DNA of 64,000 nt from Burkholderiales bacterium (GCA_016191525.1 JACPOK010000031.1:1-64000); one strand, 5' to 3'. Counted from the stretch's first letter, positions 9,744 to 19,164 are shown. Notes: a model not told the origin generated them from the letters alone. Program-made: numbers and translations.

Positions 9744-10598
9744 GTTTCGGTGGCGGTGAAGATCATGGCGCGCGGGGCGGCCGCGGGGCTGGCGTTGCTG
9801 CTTGCCTGCTCCGCCGTTGCCGGCGAGGGCACCTTGCCCGCCGGCGCGCGTGTGCTGCACGACCTCGCCTACGGTGCCGATCCGCTGCAGCGTTTTGATG
9901 TCTACCTGCCGGCGCGCACGGCGCAGGCGCCGGTGCTGTTCATGGTGCATGGCGGTGCCTGGGCCTTTGGCGACAAGGCCGGCCGTGGCGTGGTGCAGAA
10001 CAAGGCGGCGCACTGGCTGGCGCTGGGCTATGCATTCATCTCCGTCAACTACCGCATGCTGCCGCAGGCGCAGCCGCTGGAGCAGGCTGCCGACGTGGCG
10101 CGCGCCCTGGCCGCGGCGCAGCAGCAGGCGCCGTCCTGGGGAGCGGACCCGCAGCGCTTTGTGCTGATGGGGCACTCGGCCGGGGCGCACCTGGTGGCGC
10201 TGCTCAACGCCGCGCCGGCGCTGGCGCAGCAGCAGGGCGCCAGGCCCTGGCTTGGCGCCGTCAGCCTCGACAGCGCCGCGCTGGACGTCACCAAAATAAT
10301 GCAGGAGCGCCACGTGCGCGTGTATGACCGCGCCTTCGGCACCGACGCTGCCTACTGGCAGGCCGTCTCGCCCTTGCACGTGCTTACCCGCGACGCGAAG
10401 CCGTGGCTCTCCATCTGCTCCACCCAGCGCAGCGACTCCTGCCCGCAGTCGGTGGCGATGGAGCGCAAGGCGTCCTCGCTGGGGTTGCGCGCGGCCGTCC
10501 TGGAGCAGGACCTGTCCCATGCCGACATCAGCCGGCGGCTGGGCGAACCGGGCCCTTACACCGACGCGGTGACGCGCTGGATCGCCGCGCTGCCCTAA
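9735..10598 (+). CDS. Exported alpha/beta-hydrolase (esterase/lipase family)
   Basis: Probable carboxylesterase of 287 residues. The ORF track begins at 9606, but the 5' part overlaps eda; ATG 9735 with AGGAG upstream gives MNSVSVAVKIMARG and a signal peptide ending near LACSAVAGEG (LLLAC is a marginal lipobox). The oxyanion motif MVHGGAWAFGDK, the nucleophile elbow LMGHSAGAHLV and a C-terminal QDLSHADI histidine are visible. It converges with and overlaps the next gene by four bases. Ribosome site and start codon lie inside a dispersed repeat. Substrate unknown. Confidence 0.82.
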   Translation: MNSVSVAVKIMARGAAAGLALLLACSAVAGEGTLPAGARVLHDLAYGADPLQRFDVYLPARTAQAPVLFMVHGGAWAFGDKAGRGVVQNKAAHWLALGYAFISVNYRMLPQAQPLEQAADVARALAAAQQQAPSWGADPQRFVLMGHSAGAHLVALLNAAPALAQQQGARPWLGAVSLDSAALDVTKIMQERHVRVYDRAFGTDAAYWQAVSPLHVLTRDAKPWLSICSTQRSDSCPQSVAMERKASSLGLRAAVLEQDLSHADISRRLGEPGPYTDAVTRWIAALP

Positions 10599-11428
10599 GG
10601 CCGCGGGCGCAGCCGCAGCGCGAAAAATTCCAGGATTTCGTCGCGCGCCGCCAGCGTCGGCTGGCCCGCCTCGTCGATCAGGTGCGCCGTCACCACGCTG
10701 TGCGGGCTGGCCACCACGTCGCGGAAAAACGGCGGCGTGTCGCGGCTGGCCGCGCTGTCGGGCAGCACCCGCGCGATGAAGCGCGGGCCCAGCGCGTTGG
10801 CGAAGGCAGCGAAGCGCTCGGCCCGGCACCATTTGTCGCCCTCGAACCGGTAAGCCAGCACGGTGAGGTCTTCGCGCTCCAGCCGCTCTTTCACCGCGGC
10901 AAGGTCACCGGCGGCAATGCCCGTCGCGGCCGGGTGCTCCAGCGGCAGGGTGGGCTGCGACAGCACGGGCGCCAATACCGCAGCCTCCAGCATCATGCTG
11001 AGCGCGAAGTTGCCGGTGAAGCACATGCCGATCGCGCCCACGCCGGGGCCGCCGCATTCGCCGTGCGCCAGCCGCGCCAGCGAACGCAGCCACTGCGTGA
11101 CGGGGCTGGCCTCGTCCGCGGCGAAAGCGCGGAACTCGGCGCTGGCGCAGGCGCGCCGGAACACGGCCACGCCTTCCTCCACCTGCGGCACTGCGCCGTC
11201 GCGGCCGAACAGCGAAGGCATGTACACCGTGAACCCGGCGTCGCGCACCCAGCGGCTGAACCGTGCGACGTGCGGGCTGATGCCCGGCATCTCAGTCATC
11301 ACGATGACGGCCGGGCCGGTGCCCGCCACGTGAACCACCCTGGTGACACCGTCCAGCGCCATCTGGCGGGGCTGGAAGTCCTGGAGCGGGTCGTCCGTGT
11401 TGAGGCTGTGTTGTGTCATGGCGGCCAT
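10595..11428 (-). CDS. Dienelactone hydrolase family protein
   Basis: A 277-residue alpha/beta-hydrolase. The nucleophile elbow is GMCFTGNFALS with cysteine, as in true dienelactone hydrolases, and the C-terminal SVVTAHLIDEAGQPT may supply the histidine. VIVMTEMPGISPHVARFSRWVRDAGFTVYMPSLFG matches the DLH N-terminal core. Starts at 11428 (MAAMTQHS) or 11419 (MTQHS) are both possible. It is divergent from a GlxA-type regulator 62 bp away that could control it. True substrate unknown; no other chlorocatechol-pathway genes are nearby. Confidence 0.85.
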   Translation of the reverse strand: MAAMTQHSLNTDDPLQDFQPRQMALDGVTRVVHVAGTGPAVIVMTEMPGISPHVARFSRWVRDAGFTVYMPSLFGRDGAVPQVEEGVAVFRRACASAEFRAFAADEASPVTQWLRSLARLAHGECGGPGVGAIGMCFTGNFALSMMLEAAVLAPVLSQPTLPLEHPAATGIAAGDLAAVKERLEREDLTVLAYRFEGDKWCRAERFAAFANALGPRFIARVLPDSAASRDTPPFFRDVVASPHSVVTAHLIDEAGQPTLAARDEILEFFALRLRPRP

Positions 11429-11490
11429 TGGGCCCCGGGATGCGCTAGAGTGGCAGTGTCATTTTCGACTTGTTTCAGGCGTTTTCAGCC

Positions 11491-12468
11491 ATGCACGATT
11501 TCACCGTCCTGGTGCTGCCCGGTGCGTTCGCGACCAGCGTGGCCGCCACGCTCGACATGCTGGGTGCGGCCGCGTCGCTGGCGCCGCGCCTGAAGCTGGC
11601 AGCGCCGGCGTGGCGGGTGGTGTCGGCCGCGGGCGGCGCCGTGCCCCTGGGCAACGGCATGAGCGTGCAGGCCACGGCGCTGCCGGCGCGGCGGCGCGCT
11701 GACAGGTCCACCTGGATCATTCCCGGCCTGGGCACGGAAAGCGTCAAGGCCATCGCAGCGCGTCTGGCGCAGCCGGATTCGGCGCGCGCGGCCGCCGCCG
11801 TGAAGGCGCACCTTGCCGCGGGCGGCGCGGTGGCGGCGTCCTGCTCGGCGGTGTTCCTGCTGCAGGCCTGCGGCGCGCTGGCGGGCCGGCGCGTCACCAC
11901 CTCGTGGTGGCTGGCCGCGGAACTGCAGCGCCTGGAACCGGGCTGCGTGGTGGCGGCCGACCGCATGGTCTGCGTCGATGGGCCGGTTACCACCGCGGGC
12001 GCCGCCTTTGCGCAGGTGGACCTGATGCTGGCCCTGCTGCAGTCGCGCTTCGGCGTGCCGCTGGCGGACCTGGTCCGCCGGGTGCTGCTGGCCGATGCGC
12101 GCCAGGCCCAGACGCCCTACACGGTGCCCGCCATGATGTCCAGCGGCAACGCGCTGGTCGCGCGGTTGACCGCACATCTGGAATCGGCGCTGCCGCACCC
12201 GCCCAGCGTGGCCGCGCTGGCTAAAAAGTTCGCCATGTCCGAGCGCACGCTGGCGCGCCACGTACGCGCCGCCACCGGCATGACGCCGCTGGCCCTGCTG
12301 CAGGGCGTGCGGCTCAACCGTGCGCGCATGCTGATCGAAACCACGCGCCTGAACATCGAGCAGGTCGCCGCGCAGGTGGGCTATGAAGACGCCACCGCGC
12401 TGCGCCGCCTGATGCGAAGGCTGGCCGGCGCCAACCCCGGCAGGTTCCGGGCCCAGGTGGCCGCGTGA
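11491..12468 (+). CDS. GlxA-type transcriptional regulator (DJ-1/PfpI + AraC)
   Basis: The N-terminal ~190 residues form a DJ-1/PfpI-like domain (FTVLVLPGAFATSVAATLDML, WIIPGLG, GGAVAASCSAVFLLQACG with the nucleophile-position cysteine). The C-terminal ~100 residues carry two AraC helix-turn-helix motifs (SERTLARHVRAATGMTPLALL and IEQVAAQVGYEDATALRRL). ATG 11491 is preferred over the TTG at 11470. The divergent DLH-family gene is the likeliest target. Ligand unknown. Confidence 0.88.
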   Translation: MHDFTVLVLPGAFATSVAATLDMLGAAASLAPRLKLAAPAWRVVSAAGGAVPLGNGMSVQATALPARRRADRSTWIIPGLGTESVKAIAARLAQPDSARAAAAVKAHLAAGGAVAASCSAVFLLQACGALAGRRVTTSWWLAAELQRLEPGCVVAADRMVCVDGPVTTAGAAFAQVDLMLALLQSRFGVPLADLVRRVLLADARQAQTPYTVPAMMSSGNALVARLTAHLESALPHPPSVAALAKKFAMSERTLARHVRAATGMTPLALLQGVRLNRARMLIETTRLNIEQVAAQVGYEDATALRRLMRRLAGANPGRFRAQVAA

Positions 12469-12553
12469 GGGCGGCTGGCGTCTGTCCCGATTGACGCCGC
12501 GCGGGCACGGCCTGTACGCTCGCAGCGCCGTATCCCCCAAGCCAGGAGACAAC

Positions 12554-13525
12554 ATGCGTTCGCTGTACAAATTCACCCTGGGCCTCGCCGTGCTCTGCAG
12601 CATGCTTGCCATGCCCGCGGCCGCCCAGTCCGACTACCCGAACCGGCCCATCAAGTGGGTGGTGGGCTACCCGCCGGGGGGCACCACCGACCTGCTGGCG
12701 CGCCTGATGGGGCAGTGGCTGTCACAGCGCCTCGGCCAGCAGGTGCTGATCGAGAACCGCGCGGGCGGCGGCAACAACATCGGCACCGAGTTTGCCATCC
12801 GCTCCGCGCCCGACGGCTACACCATGTACCTGGTGAACCCGGCCAACGCCATCAACGCCACCCTGTATCCCAAGCTGAACTTCAACTTCCTGGACGACAT
12901 GGCGCCCGTGGCGGGCATCGTGCGGGTGCCCAACGTGATGACCGTGACGAAGAACTTTCCCGCGAAAACCGTGGCGGAATTCATCGACTACGGCAAGAAG
13001 AACCCCGACAAGATCAACATGGCGTCGTCAGGCTCGGGCACTTCGGTGCACCTCTCGGGCGAGCTGTTCAAGGCCATGAGCGGCGTGAACATGCGCCACG
13101 TGCCTTACCGCGGCGCGGGCCCCGCCACCACCGACCTGATCGGCGGCCAGGTGGACGTGATCTTCGACAACATGCCTTCCATGATCGCGCACATCCGTGG
13201 CGGCACGGTGCGCGCGCTGGGCGTCACCAGCGCGCAGCGCTCGCCGGCGCTGCCCGATGTGCCCACGGTGGCTGAAACGGTGCCCGGCTACGAGGCCAGC
13301 GCCTGGTTCGGCGCCGGCATGCCCAAGGGCTCACCGGCCGCCGCCATCGCCAGGATCAATCGCGAAATCAACGCCGCGCTGGCCGACCCCGCCATGAGGG
13401 CCAAGCTGGCCGACCTGGGCGGCGTGCCCATTCCCGGCACGCCCGAGCAGTTCTGGGAACTGCACCGCATGGAAACCGAGAAGTGGGCGAAGATCGTCCA
13501 GTCATCGGGGGCGAAGGCGGAGTGA
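12554..13525 (+). CDS. Bug-family (TctC-like) periplasmic receptor 1
   Basis: Periplasmic solute-binding protein of the tripartite tricarboxylate receptor type, 323 residues. Signal peptide MRSLYKFTLGLAVLCSMLAM...AAAQ, then the family motifs YPNRPIKWVVGYPPGGTTD, NRAGGGNNIGTE, APDGYTMYL, GSGTSVHLSGE and VPYRGAGPATTDLIGGQVD. ATG 12554 has AGGAGAC at good spacing; the ORF-track start at 12491 would bury the signal peptide. No tctA/tctB permease genes are nearby, as is usual for the expanded Bug family in Burkholderiales. Ligand unknown. Confidence 0.9.
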   Translation: MRSLYKFTLGLAVLCSMLAMPAAAQSDYPNRPIKWVVGYPPGGTTDLLARLMGQWLSQRLGQQVLIENRAGGGNNIGTEFAIRSAPDGYTMYLVNPANAINATLYPKLNFNFLDDMAPVAGIVRVPNVMTVTKNFPAKTVAEFIDYGKKNPDKINMASSGSGTSVHLSGELFKAMSGVNMRHVPYRGAGPATTDLIGGQVDVIFDNMPSMIAHIRGGTVRALGVTSAQRSPALPDVPTVAETVPGYEASAWFGAGMPKGSPAAAIARINREINAALADPAMRAKLADLGGVPIPGTPEQFWELHRMETEKWAKIVQSSGAKAE

Positions 13526-13529
13526 GGCG

Positions 13530-13925
13530 TCAGGCCGGTTCGTTTGGCCGCTGGATCAGCTCGATCTTGTAGCCGTCCGGGTCGGTGACGAAGGCGATCA
13601 CCGTGTCGCCGCCCTTGACCGGCCCGGCTTCACGTGTGACGTTGCCGCCGCCCGCGCGGATGCGGTCGCAGGCGCCGTACACGTCGGGCACACCCAGGGC
13701 GATGTGGCCGTAGGCCGTGCCCAGTTCGTACTTGTCCACGCCGTGGTTGTAGGTGAGCTCGATCTCCGCGTGGCCCGGGTTGGTGCCGTAGCCCACGAAG
13801 GCCAGCGAGTACTTCTGCTCGGGCCGCTCGGTGGTGCGCAACAGCGTCATGCCCAGGATGCGGGTATAGAAATCGATGGACCGCTGCAGGTCACCGACGC
13901 GAAGCATGGTGTGGAGAAGTCTCAT
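13530..13925 (-). CDS. gloA: Lactoylglutathione lyase (glyoxalase I)
   Basis: Converts the methylglyoxal-glutathione hemithioacetal to S-lactoylglutathione. 131 residues from [20 protein letters not shown]; metal ligands are visible as the N-terminal LLHTMLRV histidine, [25 protein letters not shown] and the C-terminal GYKIELIQR glutamate. ATG 13925 is chosen over 13955 because homology begins at MRLLHTML. Divergent from a GST gene 44 bp away; convergent with the Bug receptor with a four-base gap. Confidence 0.94.
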   Translation of the reverse strand: MRLLHTMLRVGDLQRSIDFYTRILGMTLLRTTERPEQKYSLAFVGYGTNPGHAEIELTYNHGVDKYELGTAYGHIALGVPDVYGACDRIRAGGGNVTREAGPVKGGDTVIAFVTDPDGYKIELIQRPNEPA

Positions 13926-13969
13926 GGCGCGATTATCACCATAATGCCAAATCATTTCAGGAGCCGCGC

Positions 13970-14611
13970 ATGTACCGCCTTCACTGCTTCGCCCAGTCCG
14001 GAAACAGCTACAAGGTCGCCTTCCTGCTGCGCGCGCTGGACCAGCCCTTCGAGATGGTGTTCGTGGATTTCATGAACGGCGCCACGCGCGAAGCGCCCTG
14101 GCGCGAAGCCGTCAACGAAATGGGCGAGGCACCCGTGCTGGAGGCCGACGGCAAGCGCATGACGCAGTCGGGCGCCATCATGACTTACCTGGCGCGCAAG
14201 CACGGAGCCTTTGGCGGCGCCACGCCAGACGAGCAGCAGGAAGTGCTGCGCTGGCTGCTGTTCGACAACCACAAGTTCACCAGCTTCTTTGCCAGCTACC
14301 GCTTCAATCGCTCATTCGGCCCGGCTGCACCAGACCCTGCGGTGATGGCGTGGCTCAAGGGCCGCATCGATGCGGCCTGGTCGATTGCCGACAAGCACCT
14401 GGCGGCCAGCCCCTTCATGGCGGGCAACGCCCCGACCATCGCCGACATCTCCCTGTCCGGCTACCTGTTCTACCCGATGGAGGAGAGCGGCTACGACATC
14501 CCGGCCAACTTCCCGCACATCGCCGCCTGGCTGGAACGGGTGAAAGCCATTCCCGGCTGGGTGGCGCCGTACGACCTGCTGCCGGGCGAACGCATCGCGC
14601 CTCGCTGGTAG
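13970..14611 (+). CDS. Glutathione S-transferase family protein
   Basis: 213 residues with an N-terminal thioredoxin-like domain ([55 protein letters not shown] gives the cis-proline and gamma-glutamyl-binding region) and an all-helical C-terminal domain ([15 protein letters not shown]). Likely cytosolic conjugation or redox activity with glutathione; substrate not predictable. Divergently paired with glyoxalase I, another glutathione-dependent enzyme. Confidence 0.9.
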   Translation: MYRLHCFAQSGNSYKVAFLLRALDQPFEMVFVDFMNGATREAPWREAVNEMGEAPVLEADGKRMTQSGAIMTYLARKHGAFGGATPDEQQEVLRWLLFDNHKFTSFFASYRFNRSFGPAAPDPAVMAWLKGRIDAAWSIADKHLAASPFMAGNAPTIADISLSGYLFYPMEESGYDIPANFPHIAAWLERVKAIPGWVAPYDLLPGERIAPRW

Positions 14612-14624
14612 AACAGCACCTGCG

Positions 14625-15701
14625 ATGGCCGCCCCTCCAATCCAGTCCGACGCGCTGTTCCGTGCGGCCGCCGACCAGGCTCCGCAAGTGATGTGGATCG
14701 TCAACACCAAGGGCGCGGTGACCTATCTCAACCAGGCCTGGTACGACCTCGTCGGCGGGGAGCCGCCGAAGTGGTACGGGCATGAGTGGACCGGGACGGT
14801 GCTTGAGGAGGATGTGGCCGAGATGCGCGCGCGCTGGCGGATGGCCAGCCAAAGCGGCGGCGTTTTCGAGGGAACGCGCCGCGTCAGGGCCGCCGATGGA
14901 AGCTTGCATGTGTTGTCTTACCGGGCCACGCCCGTGCGACAGCCGGATGGCGAGGTGACCTGCTGGGTGGGCATGGATGCCGACATCACCCAGCTGATGG
15001 CCACCGAAGCGGCACTGCGGTTCGCAAACCAGGAACTGGAGTCGTTTTCGTCATCCGTTTCGCACGACCTGCGCTCGCCCCTGGTCACGGTGCAGGGCTT
15101 CAGTGCCACGCTGCGTAAACACCTGGCGGGGAGCAAGGACACCAAGGTAAGGCACTATGTGGAGCGGATCAGCGATGGCGTCACGCACCTCGGGCGCCTG
15201 GTGGACGGGCTGCTGGTCCTCAGCCATCTGGCGCGTGCGAGGCTCGAAGCCGGAACGATCGACTTGAGCCGCGTCGCTGTCGACATCCTGGAGATGCACC
15301 GGCGCCAGGAACCCGCGCGCAACGTCGTGACCCATGTACAGCCGGGCCTGGAAGCCAACGCCGACGCCCGCCTGCTGGCGCTGCTGATGGAGAACCTGAT
15401 CGGCAACGCCTGGAAGTTCAGCGCGCAGACGGACCCGGCCCACATATGGCTCGAACTGGCCAGCGAGACCGCGGACGAGAAGGTCTTCGCCGTGCGCGAC
15501 AACGGGGCAGGCTTCGACATGGCGCTCGCCGGCCAGCTGTTCAGCCCTTTCTGCCGGTTTCACACCGCCGAGCAGTTTCCCGGCACCGGCATCGGCCTGG
15601 CCACTGTGCACCGCATCATCGCGCGCCATGGCGGGCGGACCTGGGCGCAGTCCGTGCCGGGCCAGGGCACCAGCATTTTCTTTTCGCTGCCGCGGCGTTA
15701 G
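14625..15701 (+). CDS. Soluble PAS-domain sensor histidine kinase
   Basis: 358 residues with no membrane segments. A PAS/PAC sensor domain covers about 10-125 (QVMWIVNTKGAVTYLNQAWYDLVG), the HisKA dimerisation helix has His147 in SVSHDLRSPLVTVQGF, and the ATPase domain shows NLIGNAWKFSAQ, DNGAGFDM and GTGIGLATVHRII. No response regulator is adjacent, so the partner is elsewhere. It lies 13 bp after the GST gene and ten bases before a LysR gene on the same strand, so the three may be co-transcribed. Confidence 0.9.
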   Translation: MAAPPIQSDALFRAAADQAPQVMWIVNTKGAVTYLNQAWYDLVGGEPPKWYGHEWTGTVLEEDVAEMRARWRMASQSGGVFEGTRRVRAADGSLHVLSYRATPVRQPDGEVTCWVGMDADITQLMATEAALRFANQELESFSSSVSHDLRSPLVTVQGFSATLRKHLAGSKDTKVRHYVERISDGVTHLGRLVDGLLVLSHLARARLEAGTIDLSRVAVDILEMHRRQEPARNVVTHVQPGLEANADARLLALLMENLIGNAWKFSAQTDPAHIWLELASETADEKVFAVRDNGAGFDMALAGQLFSPFCRFHTAEQFPGTGIGLATVHRIIARHGGRTWAQSVPGQGTSIFFSLPRR

Positions 15702-15710
15702 GCAAGGCCC

Positions 15711-16604
15711 ATGGACCACAAATGGCTGGAAGACTTCATCGCGCTGGCGCGCGAGCGCAGCTTCTCGCGCGCGGCCGAAGCACGCCACGTGACGCAGCCG
15801 CAGTTCTCGCGCCGCATCCGCGCGCTGGAGCTGTGGGCCGGCGCCGACCTGGTGAACCGCGCCGTCGTCCCGCTGGCGCTCACGGCGGCGGGTGACGAAT
15901 TCCTGCCCGTGGCGCGGCGCGCCGTCGCCAGCCTGGGCGACGTGCGCTCGCGCATCGGCCAGTCGCCCGGCGGCATGGACTGGGTCACGCTGGCCACCGG
16001 CCGCACCCTGTCGCGCACCGCGGTGCCCGGCTGGCTGGCGCAGGTGAAGCAGGCGGCGGGCCCGTTCCGCCTGCGCATCGTCACCGGCTCGATCCACGAA
16101 GCGGCCACGGCGCTGGAGCAGGGCGGGGCCGACTTCATGCTCACGTTCACCCACCCGCGCCTGCCCATGCTGCTGGACGAGCAGCTGTTTGAAGGCGCCA
16201 CGCTGGGCACCGACGAACTTGTCTGTGTCAGCGCGCCGCGCCCGGGCGGCAAGCCGCAGCACGCGCTGCCCGGTTCATTGAAGAAACCGGTTCCCGTCCT
16301 CAGCTACTCGCCGGCGCTCGCGCTCAGCCAGATCCTGCTGGACGGCCTGGGCCGCAGCCCGCGCGAACTGCACCTGCACACGGTGACCGAATCGGACTTT
16401 GCCGAATCGCTGCACGAGCAGGCGCTGCGCGGCGTGGGCGCGGCGTGGCTGCCGCGCGGCCTGGTCGCCGCGGACCTCAAGGCCGGCCGGCTGGTGCCGG
16501 CGGGAGCGGATGGCGGCATCCGCTTCGAGATCCGCCTGTACCGCCCGCGCAGCCAGCGCAACGAGCTGGTGCGGCGCATCTGGGCGGCCAGCGCGCAAAC
16601 CTGA
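15711..16604 (+). CDS. LysR-family transcriptional regulator
   Basis: 297 residues. N-terminal winged helix-turn-helix MDHKWLEDFIALARERSFSRAAEARHVTQPQFSRRIRALE, followed by a periplasmic-binding-protein-like effector domain. The next genes on the same strand, a Bug receptor and an aspartoacylase-like enzyme starting 88 bp downstream, are plausible targets, although classical LysR targets are divergent. Effector unknown. Confidence 0.88.
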   Translation: MDHKWLEDFIALARERSFSRAAEARHVTQPQFSRRIRALELWAGADLVNRAVVPLALTAAGDEFLPVARRAVASLGDVRSRIGQSPGGMDWVTLATGRTLSRTAVPGWLAQVKQAAGPFRLRIVTGSIHEAATALEQGGADFMLTFTHPRLPMLLDEQLFEGATLGTDELVCVSAPRPGGKPQHALPGSLKKPVPVLSYSPALALSQILLDGLGRSPRELHLHTVTESDFAESLHEQALRGVGAAWLPRGLVAADLKAGRLVPAGADGGIRFEIRLYRPRSQRNELVRRIWAASAQT

Positions 16605-16691
16605 AACCGGCAGTCGCATGCGCCCATGCGTGATGCGCATGGCCCGCGTGGAGCGCGTTCCTAGACTGGCACAACCAACCAGGAGCGCACC

Positions 16692-17699
16692 ATGTCTGAA
16701 TCGCCGGATACCCGCCGCCGCCTCGCGGCCCGCCTCATTTGCGCCGCCGCCGCGTCGCTGCTGCCGCTGTCCGCGGCATTCGCCCAGGCCTGGCCCGCCC
16801 TCAAGCCGATTTCGCTGGTGGTGGGTTACCCCGCCGGCGGCAGCGTCGACCTGGTGGCGCGCATCATCGCCGAGCCGCTGGCCAGGCGCCTGGGCACGCC
16901 GGTGATCGTGGAGAACGTGGGCGGCGCCGGCGGCACCATCGGCGCGCAGAAGGTGGTCAACGCCGCGCCCGACGGCTACACGCTGCTGCTCGGCTCGGGC
17001 AGCGAGGTGTCCATCGCGCGGCTGTTCAACAGCGCCGTCAAGTACAACGGCGAAACCGACCTGGCGCCCCTGGGCATGATCGGCACCACGCCGATGGTGT
17101 TCGTCGCCGGGCCGAAGATCGGCGTGAAAACCATCGAGGAGGCGCTGGCCAAATCCAGGCGCGAACCCAACCGCCTGAGCTTTGCTTCTTCCGGCGTGGG
17201 CACCCCGCTGCACGTGTCGGGTGAACTGATCAACCTGCTGTCCGGCACCACCTTCCGCCATGTGCCGTACCGCGGTGCCGCCCAGATGGTGCAGGACGTG
17301 CTGGGCAGCAACATCGAGTTCGGCGTGTTCGTGCTGTCGTCGGCGCTGCCGCACATCGAGGCCGGCAAGATGGTGGCCTTGGGTGTCACCACGCCCGCGC
17401 GCAACCGCGCGGCGCCCGACATTCCCGCGCTGGGCGAAAACCCGCGCCTGAAAGGCTACGACATGAATGTCTGGTTCGCCCTGTTCGCCCCGGCAAAACT
17501 GCCGGCGCCGATGGCGGCGCGCCTGAACCGGGAACTGAATGAGGTTCTGCGCGACAAGGAGGTCTGGCAGAAGCTGCAGAAGGCCGGCATCAGCAACGAA
17601 GGCGGCACGCCGCAGGCGCTCACCGCCTTCATCAAGGGCGAAACCCAGCGCGTGCGCAGCGTGGTGAACAAGGCCGTGGCCACGGGCTCCGCTTCGTGA
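16692..17699 (+). CDS. Bug-family (TctC-like) periplasmic receptor 2
   Basis: 335 residues with a long signal peptide (MSESPDTRRRLAARLICAAAASLLPLSAAFAQA). Family motifs: ISLVVGYPAGGSVDLVARII, ENVGGAGGTIGAQ, APDGYTLLLGSGS, SSGVGTPLHVSGEL and VPYRGAAQMVQDVLG. AGGAGCGCACC precedes the ATG. It overlaps the next gene by GTGA, so receptor and aspartoacylase-like enzyme are translationally coupled. The ligand may therefore be an N-acyl amino acid or similar acid; that is inference from coupling only. Confidence 0.9.
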   Translation: MSESPDTRRRLAARLICAAAASLLPLSAAFAQAWPALKPISLVVGYPAGGSVDLVARIIAEPLARRLGTPVIVENVGGAGGTIGAQKVVNAAPDGYTLLLGSGSEVSIARLFNSAVKYNGETDLAPLGMIGTTPMVFVAGPKIGVKTIEEALAKSRREPNRLSFASSGVGTPLHVSGELINLLSGTTFRHVPYRGAAQMVQDVLGSNIEFGVFVLSSALPHIEAGKMVALGVTTPARNRAAPDIPALGENPRLKGYDMNVWFALFAPAKLPAPMAARLNRELNEVLRDKEVWQKLQKAGISNEGGTPQALTAFIKGETQRVRSVVNKAVATGSAS

Positions 17700-18667
17700 G
17701 CGTGGCGGCGCCGCACCCGGTACAGATCGCGCCGCCCGGCTTGTCCCGCTGGGCGCACTCCGCAACCGGCGTGGACCATGTGCAGGAACGCGCCGGCGCG
17801 CAGCCGGGTCCCGAAGTGCTGGTCACCGCGCTGGTCCATGGCAACGAATACTCCGGCGCAATGGCGCTGGACGCCTTCCTGCGCACAGGCCTGGTTCCGC
17901 GGCGCGGCCGCATCACCGCCGCGTTCTGCAACACCGCCGCCTTTGCGCGGTTTGATTCCGGCCAACCCGATGCATCGCGCTTTGTGGACGAGGATTTCAA
18001 CAGGGTGTGGTCGGCGCGCTCGCTGGATAGTGAGCGGGCCAGCCAGGAATTGCTGCGGGCCCGCGAGCTCAGGCCCTTCGTCGACCGCGCCACTCACCTG
18101 CTCGACCTGCATTCCATGCACGAGCCTTGCGCGCCACTATTTGTCACCGGCATGCTGCCGCGCAATATCGCGTTCGCGCAGGCCCTGGGCACTCCGGTGC
18201 AGGCCGTGGTGGACGAGGGCCACGCCGATGGCGTGCGCATGCGCGACTACGGCCCGTTCGGCGAACCTGCGGGCTCGCGCATTGCGTTGCTGCTGGAGGC
18301 GGGCCAGCACTGGGAGCTGTCTTCGCTGCACGCCGCGCGGAACGTGCTGATGCGTTTCCTGGTGCAGGCCGGCGCGCTGGACCGGGCCGACGTTCCAACA
18401 GGTTGGCTTCTGCCGGACGCTCTGCCGCCGCCACCCATCCATGTGACACATCGTGTTGTCGCGCGCTCCATGGATTTCGAGTTCAGCCAGGACTTCCGTG
18501 GGGGCGAGACGATCCGGCGCAGCGGCACCGCCATAGCCAGCGATGCGGGTCAGCCCGTGGTCACCCCTTATGACGACTGCGTGCTGGTAATGCCTTCGGT
18601 GCGGCAGCTGCGCCCGGGCGTGACCACCGTGCGGCTGGGGCGCAGGCAGGGGCGCGTGTTGGGATAG
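17696..18667 (+). CDS. Succinylglutamate desuccinylase / aspartoacylase family hydrolase
   Basis: Zinc-dependent M14-like deacylase of 323 residues. Zinc ligands are recognisable in VTALVHGNEYSGAMAL (His and Glu) and in THLLDLHSMHEP (His); DEDFNRVW and the general-base glutamate in ALLLEAGQHWE also fit. It starts with GTG whose GTGA overlaps the stop of the Bug receptor. Likely hydrolyses an N-acylated amino acid or related amide imported by that receptor. Confidence 0.85.
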   Translation: MSVAAPHPVQIAPPGLSRWAHSATGVDHVQERAGAQPGPEVLVTALVHGNEYSGAMALDAFLRTGLVPRRGRITAAFCNTAAFARFDSGQPDASRFVDEDFNRVWSARSLDSERASQELLRARELRPFVDRATHLLDLHSMHEPCAPLFVTGMLPRNIAFAQALGTPVQAVVDEGHADGVRMRDYGPFGEPAGSRIALLLEAGQHWELSSLHAARNVLMRFLVQAGALDRADVPTGWLLPDALPPPPIHVTHRVVARSMDFEFSQDFRGGETIRRSGTAIASDAGQPVVTPYDDCVLVMPSVRQLRPGVTTVRLGRRQGRVLG

Positions 18668-18699
18668 AGTCCGGCTAACACCCCTTGCCGGAGCTTCCC

Positions 18700-19161
18700 T
18701 TGACCGATACGCTTTCCGTACGCCCCATCGAGCAGCAGGATTTCGCGGCCTGGAAGCCGCTCTGGGACGGCTACAACGCCTTCTACGGCCGCTCGGGCGA
18801 CACCGCGCTGCCGGATGAAATTACCCAGGTCACCTGGAAGCGCTTTTTCGATCCGCAGGAGCCGGTGCACGCACTGGTGGCGGTGCAGGGCGGCGAAGTG
18901 CTGGGCATCACGCACTACCTGTATCACCGCAGCACCATCAATATCGAGAAGGTGATCTACCTGCAGGACCTGTTCACCGTGGAGGCCGCGCGCGGCAAGG
19001 GCGTGGGCCGCGCATTGATCCACGCGGTCTACAAGGAGGCCGCGGCGGCCGGCGCGCCGCGCGTCTACTGGAACACCTACAACACCAACCACACGGCGAT
19101 GCGCCTGTATGACAGCGTGGCCGAGAAGACCGGCATCGTGGTCTACCGCAAGATGTTCTGA
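18700..19161 (+). CDS. GNAT-family N-acetyltransferase
   Basis: 153 residues. Acetyl-CoA-binding motif A is clear: LQDLFTVEAARGKGVGRALIHAVYKEA, followed by YWNTYNTNHTAMRLYDSVAEKTGIVVYRK. I choose the TTG at 18700 (TDTLSVRPIEQQDF) because GGAG sits just upstream; the ORF-track start at 18685 would place that ribosome site inside the gene. Acceptor substrate unknown. It ends three bases before the LysR gene that follows. Confidence 0.85.
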   Translation: MTDTLSVRPIEQQDFAAWKPLWDGYNAFYGRSGDTALPDEITQVTWKRFFDPQEPVHALVAVQGGEVLGITHYLYHRSTINIEKVIYLQDLFTVEAARGKGVGRALIHAVYKEAAAAGAPRVYWNTYNTNHTAMRLYDSVAEKTGIVVYRKMF

Positions 19162-19164
19162 GCC

